This document shows positions 24,772-32,638 of a stretch of 64,000 nt of DNA, piece by piece. Source of the DNA: CAVXHQ01 sp963761735 (GTDB lineage Bacteria > Pseudomonadota > Alphaproteobacteria > Rhodobacterales > Rhodobacteraceae); contig CAVXHQ010000006.1 in the NCBI GenBank assembly GCA_963761735.1, positions 186,001 through 250,000 of the forward strand, read 5' to 3'. The notes under the pieces were generated by a model. That model was not told where the DNA came from and ran no database searches. It worked only from the letters and a program-made list of their open reading frames with translations. The position numbers and the translations under genes were made by a program. The stretch's first letter is position 1; the number at the start of each line of letters is the position of its first letter.

Positions 24772-26070
24772 TCAAAGGTCGGGATAGATCGGGAAACGGT
24801 TGCACAGCGCCTCGACCTGCGACTTCACGTCCGCTTCGACATCGCCGTTGCCGTCCTCGCCGTGCGCGGCGAGGCCCTCGGTCACGGTGCTGATCCAGCG
24901 GCCGATCTGGCGGAATTCCTCCGTGCCGAACCCGCGGGTCGTCCCGGCGGGAGAGCCGAGGCGCACACCGCTCGTCACCGTCGGTTTTTCGGGATCGAAC
25001 GGGATGCCGTTCTTGTTGCAGGTGATATGCGCACGGCCCAATGCGGCCTCGGTGGTGTTGCCCTTGACGCCTTTGGGGCGCAGATCGACGAGCATCAGGT
25101 GCGTATCGGTGCCGCCCGACACGATGTCGAGGCCGCCCTTCATCAATTCGTCCGCGAGGGCCTGCGCATTGGCGATCACACGGCTCTGGTATTCCTTGAA
25201 CCCGGGGCGCAGCGCCTCGCCAAAGGCCACGGCCTTGCCCGCGATGACGTGCATCAGCGGCCCGCCCTGAATGCCGGGGAATATGGCAGAATTGAATTTC
25301 TTCGCCATCGCGGCATCGTTGGTCAGGATCATGCCTCCGCGCGGCCCGCGCAGCGTCTTGTGCGTGGTCGTCGTTGCGGCATGGGCATGCGGGAACGGCG
25401 AGGGATAGAGGCCCGCAGCCACCAGACCCGCGAAATGGGCCATGTCGACGAGCAGGTAGGCGCCGACCGTATCGGCAATCTCGCGCATGCGTCCAAAGTC
25501 GATGATGCGCGGAATGGCAGAGCCGCCGGCGATCAGCATCTTCGGCTTGTGCTCTGCCGTCAGGGCGGCGATCTGGTCATAATCGATCAGCTGGTCCTGC
25601 TGGCGCACGCCGTACTGCACCGCGTTGAACCATTTGCCCGACTGGTTTGGCCGCGCCCCGTGGGTCAGGTGCCCGCCCGCGTCCAGCGACATGCCAAGAA
25701 TGGTATCGCCGGGGGTCAGCAGCGCCTGAAAAACGCCTTGGTTGGCCTGAGAGCCGGAATTGGGCTGCACGTTGGCGAATTCGCAGCCGAACAGCTCGCA
25801 GGCGCGCGAAATCGCGAGGGTTTCGGCGATGTCGACGAATTCGCAGCCGCCGTAATAGCGCCGCCCCGGATAACCTTCGGCATATTTGTTCGTCATGACA
25901 GAGCCTTGCGCCTCGAGAACGGCGGCGCTGACGATGTTCTCCGATGCGATAAGCTCGATCTCCTTGCGCTGACGGCCCAGTTCCGACGCGATCGCGGCGG
26001 CGATTTCGGGGTCGCGGGTGGCAAGGCTCTCGGTAAAGAAACCGGTGTCGGTGCTCATGACTTTGTTCAT
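24772..26070 (-). CDS. glyA: Serine hydroxymethyltransferase
   Basis: 432 residues from the ATG at 26070, with AAAGGAG upstream. ELIASENIVSAAVLEAQGS and NKYAEGYPGRRYYGGCEF are SHMT signatures. The PLP lysine is in TTTTHKTLRGPRGG near residue 235. SGGTDTHLMLVDLRPKG and TSGVRLGSPAGTTRGFG complete the family pattern. The enzyme interconverts serine and glycine with tetrahydrofolate, feeding one-carbon units. It is monocistronic and divergent from nadK, with 189 bp between the two starts. I see no riboswitch-like structure in that gap. Confidence 0.96.
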   Translation of the reverse strand: MNKVMSTDTGFFTESLATRDPEIAAAIASELGRQRKEIELIASENIVSAAVLEAQGSVMTNKYAEGYPGRRYYGGCEFVDIAETLAISRACELFGCEFANVQPNSGSQANQGVFQALLTPGDTILGMSLDAGGHLTHGARPNQSGKWFNAVQYGVRQQDQLIDYDQIAALTAEHKPKMLIAGGSAIPRIIDFGRMREIADTVGAYLLVDMAHFAGLVAAGLYPSPFPHAHAATTTTHKTLRGPRGGMILTNDAAMAKKFNSAIFPGIQGGPLMHVIAGKAVAFGEALRPGFKEYQSRVIANAQALADELMKGGLDIVSGGTDTHLMLVDLRPKGVKGNTTEAALGRAHITCNKNGIPFDPEKPTVTSGVRLGSPAGTTRGFGTEEFRQIGRWISTVTEGLAAHGEDGNGDVEADVKSQVEALCNRFPIYPDL

Positions 26071-26259
26071 CGGGGCGCTCCTTTGCGGCGGAATGAGGCG
26101 TCTGGCGCCGTCATACCGGAGGAGCGCCTTGGGCAGAAGGGACAATTCGACACCCGGTGTGTGGCGCGGTCCCGGCAGGCGCGCAAACGGTGTACCTTGC
26201 CTTGCCAATCCCGGCCCGCTCCCCGAAGGTCGGGTTCCGCGCATTCCGGGGGGATCGGC

Positions 26260-27018
26260 ATGACAAATATCGCTTTTGCGGCCAGCGAGGCGCCTCTTGC
26301 GCAAGAGGCGCGGGCCCGGTTGGCCGCGCGGTATGGCGACAGCGCATTGGACACGGCGGATATCGTCGTGGCCCTGGGCGGCGACGGTTTCATGCTGCAG
26401 ATCCTGCACGCGACCGAACGGGCGGGCACGCCGGTCTACGGGATGAATCGCGGCACCGTGGGGTTTTTGATGAACACCTACGCCGAGGACGATCTGCCCG
26501 AACGGCTCGGCCATGCCGAAGAGGCGGTGATCCACCCGATCCGGATGACCGCGGGCGGGGTGCAGGGCGAGGTCACCGACGGTCTGGCGATCAACGAGGT
26601 GAGTCTGCTGCGCTCGGGTCCGCAGGCGGCCAAGCTGCGCATTTCCATCGACGGGCGCGAGCGGATGGAAGAGCTGGTCTGCGACGGCGCCCTCGTGGCG
26701 ACGCCTGCCGGATCGACGGCGTACAACTATTCGGCGCACGGGCCGATCCTGCCGATCGGCTCCGACGTGCTTGCCCTGACGGCCATCGCACCTTTCCGGC
26801 CCCGGCGCTGGCGCGGCGCCCTCGTGCCGATGCGGGCGGTCGTGCGGTTCGACGTGATCGAGCCGGTCCTGCGCCCGGTGCGCGCGGTGGCGGATTCGCA
26901 ACCGGTGGAAAACGTTGCCTGGGTCGAGGTCGAGAGCCATCCGCAGGTGCGTCATCGGATACTGTTCGATCCGGGTCACGGCCTCGAAGAGCGGCTGATC
27001 CGCGAACAGTTCGCCTGA
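26260..27018 (+). CDS. nadK: NAD kinase
   Basis: 252 residues from the ATG at 26260, after GGGGGGATCGG. The kinase signature VVALGGDGFMLQILH contains GGDG, followed by GMNRGTVGFLMN (the NE/D loop region) and the second conserved block GALVATPAGSTAYNYSAHGPI. The enzyme phosphorylates NAD to NADP in the cytoplasm. The protein lacks the N-terminal extension of some relatives, which fits short alphaproteobacterial forms. NAD synthetase is encoded 10.6 kb away, not in an operon with it. A 249-bp gap with no recognised gene follows before the curlin cluster and should hold that cluster's promoter. Confidence 0.95.
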   Translation: MTNIAFAASEAPLAQEARARLAARYGDSALDTADIVVALGGDGFMLQILHATERAGTPVYGMNRGTVGFLMNTYAEDDLPERLGHAEEAVIHPIRMTAGGVQGEVTDGLAINEVSLLRSGPQAAKLRISIDGRERMEELVCDGALVATPAGSTAYNYSAHGPILPIGSDVLALTAIAPFRPRRWRGALVPMRAVVRFDVIEPVLRPVRAVADSQPVENVAWVEVESHPQVRHRILFDPGHGLEERLIREQFA

Positions 27019-27267
27019 GGCAGCGCGGCGTCCGCCTGCTTCAACCTATCGCTAAAGCACCGACCGTAAACACAAAATCCGCTGCCGTTATGCGATGACG
27101 GCGGTTTGCGGCGCCGTCGCTATCGCCTCGCGCCGCGGCGATATTGGTTGGGACGGCCGGGCATGTCCGGATGGTGTCACCGGTCGGATTTTGGCGCTGC
27201 CAGGATCCGCCGGGACACCCCAACCCGGCAGGCGGCTCGCTCCTGTCACAATATCCGGAGATATTTC

Positions 27268-27717
27268 ATGACCTTCCTTGGTTTTACCAAAGCCCTCGGC
27301 ACATCGACCGTTCTGGCCCTGACCCTTTCCCTCGCGGCCCCTGCTGCGATGGCCGACAACAATCGTGTGTCGCTGCAACAATGGGGCGTCGACAACGGCG
27401 TCGGCAGCGCGCAGTTCGGCACCCGTAACCGCCTGACCGTGGTGCAGGACGGCTGGCGCAATTCCGCCATCTCGACGCAGGACGGCGCCCGCAACCGCAC
27501 CGTTCTGGGCCAGACCGGCACCGGCAACGATATTGTCGCCTCGCAGGCGGGCCGGTGCAACGTGCTGGGGATAAGTCAGTACGGTCTGCGCAATTCCGCC
27601 GATGTGGGCCAGCAGGGCCGCTGCAATGCGCTGGGTATCATTCAGGCGGGTTCCGGCAACCGTGCCGTGACGCGCCAGTTCGGCACCGGCAACATCGCCG
27701 TCATCGTTCAGGACTGA
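27268..27717 (+). CDS. Curlin-repeat protein, major-subunit-like (CsgA-like)
   Basis: 149 residues with a Sec signal peptide (VLALTLSLAAPAAMA). The mature part is built of curlin-type repeats with Gln, Gly and Asn at fixed spacing, such as AQFGTRNRLTVVQDGWRNSA and GIIQAGSGNRAVTRQFGTGN. It should be secreted and polymerise as extracellular amyloid. Two repeats carry GRCN, placing Cys97 and Cys119 exactly 22 residues apart, which would stack them in the cross-beta core. It is followed by a CsgH-like gene and a second curlin-like gene. Secretion genes (csgEFG) are not in the window. Confidence 0.82.
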   Translation: MTFLGFTKALGTSTVLALTLSLAAPAAMADNNRVSLQQWGVDNGVGSAQFGTRNRLTVVQDGWRNSAISTQDGARNRTVLGQTGTGNDIVASQAGRCNVLGISQYGLRNSADVGQQGRCNALGIIQAGSGNRAVTRQFGTGNIAVIVQD

Positions 27718-27726
27718 CCGCGCCTG

Positions 27727-27757
27727 CCGGAGGCGCCGGGTCGGCAGCCTCCGGTTT
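27727..27757 (+). terminator. Hairpin between the curlin and csgH-like genes
   Basis: CCGGAGGC (27727-27734) pairs with GCCTCCGG (27747-27754) across a 12-base loop and is followed by TTT. It lies 10 bp after the curlin stop and could cut most transcripts there, leaving less message for the downstream genes. Confidence 0.5.
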
Positions 27758-27801
27758 CCTCCGGCTTTACCCCGCATCTCACTCAGACACAGGAGTTTCC
27801 C

Positions 27802-28188
27802 ATGTCCCATCCCTTCTCCAGACGCGCGTTCGTCGCGGCCCCGGCAGCCCTGCTGCTCGCCGCCTGCACCGTGCCCGCCGCGACCGGTGCCAAACCCGTG
27901 CGCGCCCCGTTCGACTGTGCGTTTCGCGCCGTCGAGACGGCGGGCATGGTCGACATCACCGCATCCGTCGATCCGACGCGCGCCTTTGCGGGCCGCTACC
28001 GGTTGTCGTTGGGCCGCTCTGGCGCCGGCAATGCGGCGATGATCGATCAGGGCGGCGAGTTTATCGCCCGTGCCGGTGAGCGGATCGATCTGGGCCGGAT
28101 TTCCCTTTCGGGGCCCGCCACGCTGGTCGGCACGCTGACCGTCGATTGGGACGGAGGGTCCGTCGACTGCCCGCTGACCCGCATCTGA
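27802..28188 (+). CDS. csgH: CsgH-like curli assembly protein
   Basis: 128 residues. The N-terminus has a twin-arginine-like RRAF followed by a hydrophobic stretch and a lipobox-like LLAAC, so it may be a lipoprotein, unlike many CsgH. The mature domain is a small beta sandwich with two cysteines (FDCAF and VDCPL) expected to pair. It contains GRYRLSLGRSGAGNAAMIDQGGEF, which itself resembles a curlin repeat (shown here only in part: GAGNAAMIDQGG). CsgH of alphaproteobacteria binds CsgA and blocks premature amyloid formation in the periplasm. Its place between two curlin-like genes supports that role. Confidence 0.75.
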   Translation: MSHPFSRRAFVAAPAALLLAACTVPAATGAKPVRAPFDCAFRAVETAGMVDITASVDPTRAFAGRYRLSLGRSGAGNAAMIDQGGEFIARAGERIDLGRISLSGPATLVGTLTVDWDGGSVDCPLTRI

Positions 28189-28256
28189 GCTGTGTCCGGG
28201 CGGATTCGCCCAACTGAAAATTGTATTTTTCCAACCTGATCTAAAGGAACACTGCC

Positions 28257-28667
28257 ATGTATCCCCGATTTATTTCACAAATTCGATCTGCACTCGTTGC
28301 CGCCGTCTTGTCTGTCGGCATCGTGGCACCCGTCGCTGCCGACGGCTCTTTGGCGATCCGGCTCGACCCGCGCACCCAGGCCGAGGCGGATGGTATCCGG
28401 CTCGCGCTGTCGCTTTACGGCCTGCACCGCGATATCCGGTCGGGGGCGGGGGTGACACAGCGCGGGTTGAACAATCTCGCGCGGATCGGTCAGTCGGGAT
28501 CCGGCAATTTCGGCGTTATCGGCCAGCGCGGCAACGACCACCGTGGCAGTCTCGACCAGCGCGGGCAGGGCAATGCCTTTGGCGTGTTCCAGTCGGGACG
28601 GCGCACCAGTGCAGATGTCCGCCAGAGCGGCGGGCAAACCGGGCTGTTGTTCATTCACGGCTGGTAG
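28257..28667 (+). CDS. Second curlin-repeat protein, nucleator-like (CsgB-like)
   Basis: 136 residues with a signal peptide (ALVAAVLSVGIVAPVAA). After about 40 residues without repeats come four curlin-like repeats, including QRGLNNLARIGQSGSGNFG and QRGQGNAFGVFQSGRRTSA. There are fewer and more basic repeats than in the first curlin gene, and the end is hydrophobic (GLLFIHGW), features reminiscent of the surface-bound nucleator CsgB. It is the last gene of the cluster and ends 8 bp from the convergent deacetylase-family gene. The nucleator label is inference from size and composition. Confidence 0.7.
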   Translation: MYPRFISQIRSALVAAVLSVGIVAPVAADGSLAIRLDPRTQAEADGIRLALSLYGLHRDIRSGAGVTQRGLNNLARIGQSGSGNFGVIGQRGNDHRGSLDQRGQGNAFGVFQSGRRTSADVRQSGGQTGLLFIHGW

Positions 28668-28674
28668 GGGTGCG

Positions 28675-29787
28675 TCACAGGGCCGCGCGCATCTCTTCGA
28701 GCAATCCGTCGAAGAACCGGTCGAAGGCGGGACCGGGCTGGCGCGCGGCAAAGGCGGCGGCGGACGGGTCGGGGGCGCTGACCGTGCTGTTCGCCATTTC
28801 GGCAAGGACGGCGTGGCCGCAAAACGGCACATAGGTTTCCGAATAGCCGCCCTCGTGTGCCATCGCCAGCCGCCCGCCGCAGATATCCTCGGCCAGTGCC
28901 ATGACCTGACGTGTCATCGCGGCAAACGTCTCGGCCGTGGCCAGCATCCGGCCCAGCGGATCGTTCAGCGCGGCGTCGTAGCCGCAGGCGACGATGATGA
29001 CGTCGGGCGCGAAAGCGCGGATCGCGGGCAGGGCCAGACGTTCCATCGTGGCGAGGTATCCCGCATGCCCGGTCCCGGCGGGCAACGGCAGGTTCAGGTT
29101 GAACCCCGCGCCCGCACCTGTGCCCCGGTCGGCAAAGGCGCCGGTATCGAGGGGATAGTTCCGTTCCTGATGGATCGAGACGGTCAGGACCGATGGATCG
29201 TCATAGAATATCGCCTCGGTGCCGTTGCCGTGGTGCACGTCCCAGTCGAGCACCGCGACGCGCATTCCCGGCGTTGCCGCCTGGGCCGCCCGGACGGCAA
29301 TGGCGATATTGGCCATCAGACAAAACCCGTTGGGCCAGTCGGGCAGGCAGTGGTGCCCCGGCGGGCGCGACAGGGCATAGGCGTTGGCACGGGTCCCGGC
29401 CAGCACGGTATCGAGGGCCGCCATCACCAGCCCCGCCGACAGCGCCGCGATATCGTATCCGCCGGGACCGAACGGCGCGCGCAAGCCGATCTCGCCGCCA
29501 ATTTTCACCGACAGACCGGCAAAGGCATCGAGATACGCGGCCGGATGCACCCGCAACAGCGCCGCACGATCCGCAGGCGCGGCGCCCGACAGGGCAAGAT
29601 CGTTCGACAGGCCGGTGACGTCCATCAGGTTCTTCAGCCGGCGCTTGGTCTCGGGGCTTTCTGGCAGACCGCCGGTCGGCATCGGCTGCACGAGGCCGCC
29701 GACCGGCAACATTCCGGCATAATTGCCGCCACCGTGCCAGAAACACTGCTCGTCCCAGAAAAACGCCGTGCGCGGAGCGGGCGTCAT
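28675..29787 (-). CDS. Class II histone deacetylase-family / acetylpolyamine amidohydrolase-like enzyme
   Basis: 370 residues. Deacetylase-fold motifs are ordered as expected: RPPGHHCLPDWPNGFC (the double His), VLDWDVHHGNGTEAIFYDD (metal-binding Asp and His), and IVACGYDAALNDPLGRM (second metal Asp). The start TAFFWDEQCFWHGG is typical of the bacterial class II group. Such enzymes remove acetyl groups from amines, polyamines or lysines in the cytoplasm. The ATG overlaps the stop of the upstream 85-residue gene (ATGA), so the two are coupled. The Tyr and substrate-rim residues that would predict specificity cannot be judged by eye. Confidence 0.9.
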   Translation of the reverse strand: MTPAPRTAFFWDEQCFWHGGGNYAGMLPVGGLVQPMPTGGLPESPETKRRLKNLMDVTGLSNDLALSGAAPADRAALLRVHPAAYLDAFAGLSVKIGGEIGLRAPFGPGGYDIAALSAGLVMAALDTVLAGTRANAYALSRPPGHHCLPDWPNGFCLMANIAIAVRAAQAATPGMRVAVLDWDVHHGNGTEAIFYDDPSVLTVSIHQERNYPLDTGAFADRGTGAGAGFNLNLPLPAGTGHAGYLATMERLALPAIRAFAPDVIIVACGYDAALNDPLGRMLATAETFAAMTRQVMALAEDICGGRLAMAHEGGYSETYVPFCGHAVLAEMANSTVSAPDPSAAAFAARQPGPAFDRFFDGLLEEMRAAL

Positions 29788-30041
29788 GCGGTGTGGTCCT
29801 CGCCGTCGCGCGCCGGGCGGCGGCGATAGATGCCTTCGGGCAGATCGAGGGCCGCGGCAAGATCGTGGATCTGACCGGTCGACAGGGTCAGCATCCGGAC
29901 ATCGCCGGTTTCCGGGTCAATCTGCTCGAGGGTGATACGGTCGTCGTGGGCGCGCAGGATCACGTCCTCGCGCAGAGGCGTATCGCCCTCATCCAGAAGG
30001 GTGACGACGGTGGCGTCAAAACTGTGCTCGATAGTGAACAT
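29784..30041 (-). CDS. Small acidic protein coupled to the deacetylase-family gene
   Basis: 85 residues from the ATG at 30041 (MFTIEHSFDATVVTLLD). It is acidic and has no signal peptide. The sequence is rich in strand-like stretches (VILRAHDDRITLEQIDPE, VRMLTLSTGQIHDLAAAL) and ends in a basic patch YRRRPARDGED. I do not recognise a named domain. The 4-bp overlap with the deacetylase-family gene suggests a partner or regulator; this is inference from position only. The 160-bp gap beyond its start separates it from the divergent M48 gene. Confidence 0.65.
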   Translation of the reverse strand: MFTIEHSFDATVVTLLDEGDTPLREDVILRAHDDRITLEQIDPETGDVRMLTLSTGQIHDLAAALDLPEGIYRRRPARDGEDHTA

Positions 30042-30201
30042 GAAGTCGAGCCTAGGGGGGCCGGTGCGGGCGTTCAAGAGGCAGGCGCCGCTGTCACGTT
30101 GCGGCGAGGTCCGCCGCGACTGGCCCTTTGCACTGGAATGCCACCGCCCGCCGCCCTAGGTTCGGGCCAATGACAAGAACCGGCGACGGGCGGTGCCAAA
30201 A

Positions 30202-31062
30202 ATGGTCTTGAATCGGTCTATGACGGCCCCGGCGCCGGGCGTGGGCATCCAGCGCCCGCGCGCGGCTGTGCTGACCTCGGTACTGCTGGCAGCCGTGCTG
30301 TGCGGCTGTACGTCGCGCGAGGTTTTCGCGCCGCAGGTCTCGCCCGGACGATCCGAGGCCACGGTGCCGGTGGGCGACGATGTAAAACCCGGAGACGCGG
30401 CGACAGCGGACAGTAGCGTTTTCGACGGGTTCGCCGATGCCAGAAGCGAGCGGATCGCCGCGCGGACATTCGTCGCGGTGGTCGATGCCGTCGAGCCTGT
30501 GGCCGAACGTATCTGCCGCGCCGAAAGCCCGCGGGGCACGAACTGCGATTTCCGGATCGTCGTGGACGACCGCCCCGGACAGCCCCCCAATGCGTTTCAG
30601 ACGTTGGATCAGGACGGCCGCCCGATTATCGCCTTCACGCTGTCGCTGATTGCCGACGTGCGCAACGCCGACGAGCTTGCCTTTGTGCTGGCCCATGAGG
30701 CGGCGCACCACGTGGCGGGGCATCTGGCGCGTCAGCGCCTGAATGCGGAGGTCGGCGCGCAGGTTTTCGGCCAGCTTGCCGGGGCCGTCGGCGGTGCCAC
30801 GCCCGAGGCGATCCGCACCGCGCAGGAATTGGGTGCCGCGGTGGGGGCACGCACCTATTCGCAGGATTTCGAGCTGGAGGCCGATGCGCTGGGAACGCGG
30901 ATCGCGTTCAATGCAGGTTTCGACCCGGTGCTGGGAGCGGAGTTCTTTTTCCGCATTCCCGATCCCGGCGACCGGTTTCTGGGCACCCACCCGTCCAATG
31001 CCGCAAGGGTCGAGGCCGTAATGTCGACAGCGGCGGCGCTTGCCGCGCAGCAGGTGCGCTGA
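30202..31062 (+). CDS. M48-family metalloprotease, probable lipoprotein
   Basis: About 286 residues from the ATG at 30202; a GTG at 30193 and an ATG at 30220 are also in frame. A hydrophobic segment runs into LCGC, a likely lipobox. The protease domain has the zinc site VLAHEAAHHVAGHLAR (HExxH) and the downstream ELEADALG with the third ligand Glu, then THPSNAARVEAV, a common M48 ending. It is probably a periplasmic quality-control protease like BepA or LoiP but lacks the TPR tail of BepA. It is monocistronic, convergent with the hemolysin III gene. Confidence 0.87.
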   Translation: MVLNRSMTAPAPGVGIQRPRAAVLTSVLLAAVLCGCTSREVFAPQVSPGRSEATVPVGDDVKPGDAATADSSVFDGFADARSERIAARTFVAVVDAVEPVAERICRAESPRGTNCDFRIVVDDRPGQPPNAFQTLDQDGRPIIAFTLSLIADVRNADELAFVLAHEAAHHVAGHLARQRLNAEVGAQVFGQLAGAVGGATPEAIRTAQELGAAVGARTYSQDFELEADALGTRIAFNAGFDPVLGAEFFFRIPDPGDRFLGTHPSNAARVEAVMSTAAALAAQQVR

Positions 31063-31110
31063 GGTTTGGCCAGGGCCCGCGGCGCGTGACGGGTATCCGG
31101 TACGGGTAGG

Positions 31111-31752
31111 TTACAGGACCAGCCGCACGGCCAACGCGATCGCCCCGAAAAAACATGCCGACGCGGCGACGACGAACCCGTGCCATACCGCGTTGGAAAA
31201 GCGCATCTTTTCGGTGGCGTAGAACGGCACGCCCGCACTGTAGAGCAGCCCCCCCGCAACGATCAGCCACAGCGCCGCCCCCGGCAGCGTCAGGGCCATC
31301 GGCCAGATCAGCGTCACGGCGAGCCATCCCATGATCAGGTACAGGACCGGCCCGAAGCGTCCCGGCACCTTCCAGAAGGCGATTTTCATCGCCGCCCCGA
31401 TGATCGCCAGACCCCAGACGATGACAAGTACGGCGTAGGCAAACCCCGACCCGAGTACCATCACCAGAGGCGTATAGGTGCCCGCGATCTTGAGATAGAT
31501 GGCCGCGTGGTCGATGCGGCGCAGGGTGGGGCGGATACGCTCCCACGGGGTCATGTGATAGGCCGCCGAGGCCAGGAAAGTGGCCACGAGGGCCGCGGCA
31601 TAGACCGCCGCGGCCGTCCGGGTGCCCGGCGCCTGGCCGGATGTCAGGATCAGCAACACGATCGCGCCGGTGACGGCGAGCGTCAGGCCAAGCGCGTGGA
31701 CGATGCCGTCTGCGATACGTTCGGGGCGGGAGAAGACTGGGTAATCGGACAT
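31111..31752 (-). CDS. Hemolysin III family (YqfA/PAQR-type) membrane protein
   Basis: 213 residues with seven predicted membrane helices. Conserved points of the HlyIII/PAQR superfamily are ERIADGIVHALGL (first His), SAAYHMTPWE (second motif, HxxxW-like), DHAAIYLKIAGTYTPLVMV, and near the end NAVWHGFVVAASACFF (third His). The three histidines and an Asp form a metal site in relatives, some of which have ceramidase-like activity. Bacterial members are inner-membrane proteins of unclear role; 'hemolysin' is historical. The gene stands alone, followed upstream by a 184-bp gap with no recognised gene. Confidence 0.9.
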   Translation of the reverse strand: MSDYPVFSRPERIADGIVHALGLTLAVTGAIVLLILTSGQAPGTRTAAAVYAAALVATFLASAAYHMTPWERIRPTLRRIDHAAIYLKIAGTYTPLVMVLGSGFAYAVLVIVWGLAIIGAAMKIAFWKVPGRFGPVLYLIMGWLAVTLIWPMALTLPGAALWLIVAGGLLYSAGVPFYATEKMRFSNAVWHGFVVAASACFFGAIALAVRLVL

Positions 31753-31936
31753 GTGCGAAACCTAGGGCGTTGCTGGGGTCTGGCGAGGCTGCCGTGGCGG
31801 CAAGGGCCGACTGCTCGTCGCTCCCGTGCGGGCGCGCCTCGCGGCCAGGATGCCGCTGCGGGGTGCTGGTGCGGCGGCGTTGGATCGGTCATGGTATCGC
31901 AGCGGTTTGCGGCGATTTTTTGACGAAGGGACAGGC

Positions 31937-32299
31937 ATGATTGGCGAACAATGGCGCCGGGTCCGGCAACGCGCGATCTGGTCGTGGAACGGTGCCGCGC
32001 ATGTCTGGCGGACCGAAAACAGCCTCAGGCAATGGGTCGTCGCTTTCGCTGTGTCGATGGTGGTGGCGTTCGTATTGCCGCTGACGGCGGGCGAGCGTGG
32101 TCTGGTTATCTTTGGCGGGTTCATCGTTTTTGCAATGGAATGCCTGAACACCGCGATCGAGCGCGTCGTTGACGATATCTCGGAGGAATGGCGCGACAAG
32201 GCCGGGCAGGCGAAAGACGCAGGATCGGCGGCGGTGGCCCTCGTGGGAACGGGCCTTGGCCTTGGCTGGGCATGTATCCTGATCGGGCTGGTCGTCTAG
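31937..32299 (+). CDS. dgkA: Diacylglycerol kinase
   Basis: 120 residues from the ATG at 31937, behind GAAGGGACAGG. Three membrane helices are visible, and the active-site signature is FAMECLNTAIERVVDDIS (E..NTAIE..VD). An N-terminal amphipathic stretch with WRTENSLRQW fits the family, as does KAGQAKDAGSAAV before the last helix. The enzyme phosphorylates diacylglycerol in the inner membrane, recycling lipid left after transfer of phospholipid head groups to envelope polymers. It is monocistronic and ends 12 bp from the convergent DUF4387 gene. Confidence 0.95.
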   Translation: MIGEQWRRVRQRAIWSWNGAAHVWRTENSLRQWVVAFAVSMVVAFVLPLTAGERGLVIFGGFIVFAMECLNTAIERVVDDISEEWRDKAGQAKDAGSAAVALVGTGLGLGWACILIGLVV

Positions 32300-32311
32300 G
32301 CCGCCCGGTGT

Positions 32312-32638
32312 TCAGGAAGGATCGGGCCGGTCCCGCTCGTCGAGCGCAAGCCCGGCGACGAGCGGCCCCCAACCGGCCCCGTGCATGTCGCGGTCCATCT
32401 TGCTGCCCTGAATTTGCGGGCGCGGCAGCGAGAATTTGATCACATTCAGGTCTGCGATATCGAACCGTCTGAGCGTGTCGGGGGCGCAGCCGAACGCGTC
32501 CGCAACCCGCGCGGTGGGCAGGCGGCGGCACAGGGCGGCCCAGTTTTCGGCGTCGGGACAGAAAATGTCGACGGTAAGCCAGAAGGGCCCGGCATTCTTG
32601 GAGCGCACCTTGTCGGCGAGATCTGCGACGGTCGTCAT
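32312..32638 (-). CDS. DUF4387 family protein
   Basis: 108 residues from the ATG at 32638, overlapping the AtuA stop (ATGA). The text matches DUF4387: LADKVRSKNAGPFWLTVDIF, NWAALCRRL, FDIADLNVIKFSLPRPQIQG, and the final GLVAG-like block LVAGLALDERDRP. The family has no known activity but is nearly always found next to AtuA/DUF1446 proteins, probably as the small subunit or partner. It is the last gene of the tct operon here. Confidence 0.88.
   Translation of the reverse strand: MTTVADLADKVRSKNAGPFWLTVDIFCPDAENWAALCRRLPTARVADAFGCAPDTLRRFDIADLNVIKFSLPRPQIQGSKMDRDMHGAGWGPLVAGLALDERDRPDPS

Noticed and set aside
28543..29829. 428-residue plus-strand ORF opposite the deacetylase-family gene
   Set aside because: Shadow frame; the minus strand carries all catalytic motifs of the enzyme.
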